DNA of 58,732 bases, taken from Spirochaetaceae bacterium. GTDB lineage: Bacteria > Spirochaetota > Spirochaetia > DSM-27196 > SLST01. Position numbers and translations under genes: made by a program. Below are positions 58,278 to 58,732 of this stretch, piece by piece; position 1 is the stretch's first letter, and each line of letters begins with the position of its first letter. Under the pieces are notes generated by a model, which did not search any database, was not told the origin of the DNA, and saw only the letters and a list, made by a program, of their open reading frames with translations. The stretch spans positions 1 to 58,732 of the forward strand of contig SKQU01000259.1 of NCBI GenBank assembly GCA_007118855.1. Direction: 5' to 3'.

Positions 58278-58732
58278 CTACAACCTGCCTCGTACTCGTC
58301 GATCGAAATCCGGACGGGACAATCTGAGAAAGTAGATGGGATCTATGTTCTCTGTGCCGATCCAGATCTGGAAGTCGACGTGCGTGCCGGTCGACAGGCC
58401 GGTCGTACCCATCGTGCCGATTCGCTGCCCCTGAACGACCTGGTCTCCTTCCCTGACGACGACGTCGGCCAGATGCGCATAGCGTGTGCGAAACCCGTAA
58501 TTGTGATTCAGCTCGACGAACCCGCCGTACCCGCCGGCCCCGTCGAAGCCCGCGCCGGTGACGACTCCGTTCGCCGCCGCGATGACCGGAGTGCCCGGGT
58601 AATAGGAGATCTGGATTCCCTTGTGCATGTGCCAGGTACCCTTGATCGGGTTGATATTGGGACCGAACTCCATCGTGACGTGTCCGAGAGCGTTCTGCAC
58701 CGGCCAGAGATTCGGGATGTCGCTGAGCAACT
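58278..58732 (-). CDS. M23-family (LytM) protein with degenerate zinc site, C-terminal part
   Basis: Only the C-terminal 150 residues are in the window; the gene begins beyond the right edge. The LytM fold is clear (MEFGPNINPIKGTWHMHKGI, then GYGGFVELNHNYGFRTRYAHL, then GQRIGTMGTTGLSTGTHVDF). The usual HxxxD is HKGIQ (Asp to Gln), and HxH is HVD (second His to Asp). Two of the zinc ligands are therefore changed, and the enzyme is probably inactive as a peptidase. A scaffolding role with bactofilin copy 2 is inferred. Confidence 0.85.
   Translation of the reverse strand, partial: LLSDIPNLWPVQNALGHVTMEFGPNINPIKGTWHMHKGIQISYYPGTPVIAAANGVVTGAGFDGAGGYGGFVELNHNYGFRTRYAHLADVVVREGDQVVQGQRIGTMGTTGLSTGTHVDFQIWIGTENIDPIYFLRLSRPDFDRRVRGRL

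Noticed and set aside
1-58732. CRISPR array, insertion sequence, prophage or integron
   Set aside because: No regularly spaced repeats, transposase, integrase or terminal inverted repeats were seen; gene content is core chromosomal.

Overview
The window is a GC-rich (above 60% by eye), gene-dense bacterial chromosome segment, most consistent with a spirochaete of the Spirochaeta/Treponema lineage. The evidence is a P83/100-antigen family gene, a flgF-flgG-flgJ rod run, a fused aspartate carbamoyltransferase (PyrBI), a TGS-type uridine-kinase-like gene, two bactofilins, two Lnt paralogues and relaxed spirochaete-style lipoprotein signals. No rRNA, insertion sequence, prophage or CRISPR array is visible. 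No gene-free stretch exceeds 300 bases; the longest (14492-14709) holds a terminator and a promoter.

Layout, left to right. 1-2.8 kb (minus): partial tRNA-Glu, tRNA-Gln, apt, tsaD and a divergent polysaccharide deacetylase. 2.86-5.9 kb (minus): a short sigma-70-family factor preceded by a textbook sigma-54 -24/-12 element, then flgJ, flgG and flgF. 6-7.8 kb: tRNA-Thr and two cyclic-nucleotide-binding-domain proteins. 7.9-14.5 kb (plus): a PHP phosphoesterase, an Mla-type lipid transporter (mlaE, mlaF, mlaD) and an overlapping train of envelope genes (TPR lipoprotein, mini membrane protein, LysM-like/M23 peptidase, periplasmic protein), closed by a strong terminator. 14.7-17.8 kb: class A PBP and a ParB-like mini-protein. 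17.8-22.8 kb (minus): pyrBI, P83/100 homologue, beta-propeller/HEAT protein. 22.9-24.5 kb (plus): rex and a 23S-type rRNA methyltransferase. 24.5-32.1 kb (minus): fused ABC importer, tyrS, glyS, gltX, aminotransferase, TPR membrane protein. 32.2-35.0 kb (plus): degenerate HD-GYP protein and the uridine-kinase-like protein. 35.0-43.6 kb (minus): an eight-gene run from a GHMP kinase through surE, TPR, NHL/VWA and YkgJ-like genes to clpS-clpA-aat, the bacterial N-degron machinery. 43.7-45.3 kb: lnt copy 1. 45.3-51.6 kb (minus): rpmE, rho, then rpsT-HU-lnt2-response regulator-bactofilin-pncC. 51.7-56.3 kb (plus): plsC and a heterodimeric ABC exporter. 56.3 kb to the end (minus): PSP1 (RicT-like), YaaR-like, bactofilin and a degenerate M23 protein.

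Functional themes are envelope building and shape (PBP, M23, bactofilins, Mla, Lnt, PlsC, ABC exporters), flagellar rod assembly, translation (three aminoacyl-tRNA synthetases, L31, S20, TsaD, tRNAs) and signalling proteins that keep a fold but have lost catalytic residues (HD-GYP, M23, orphan phosphoacceptor-like domain).

Regulation is unusually readable. Many promoters are TTGACA-like with 16-18 bp spacing. The most striking element is a perfect sigma-54 site in front of the sigma-factor gene, resembling the Borrelia RpoN-RpoS cascade. Several genes without a Shine-Dalgarno sequence have a -10 hexamer ending 6 nt before the start codon, which predicts leaderless mRNAs. All functions are inferred from sequence recognition without database searches.
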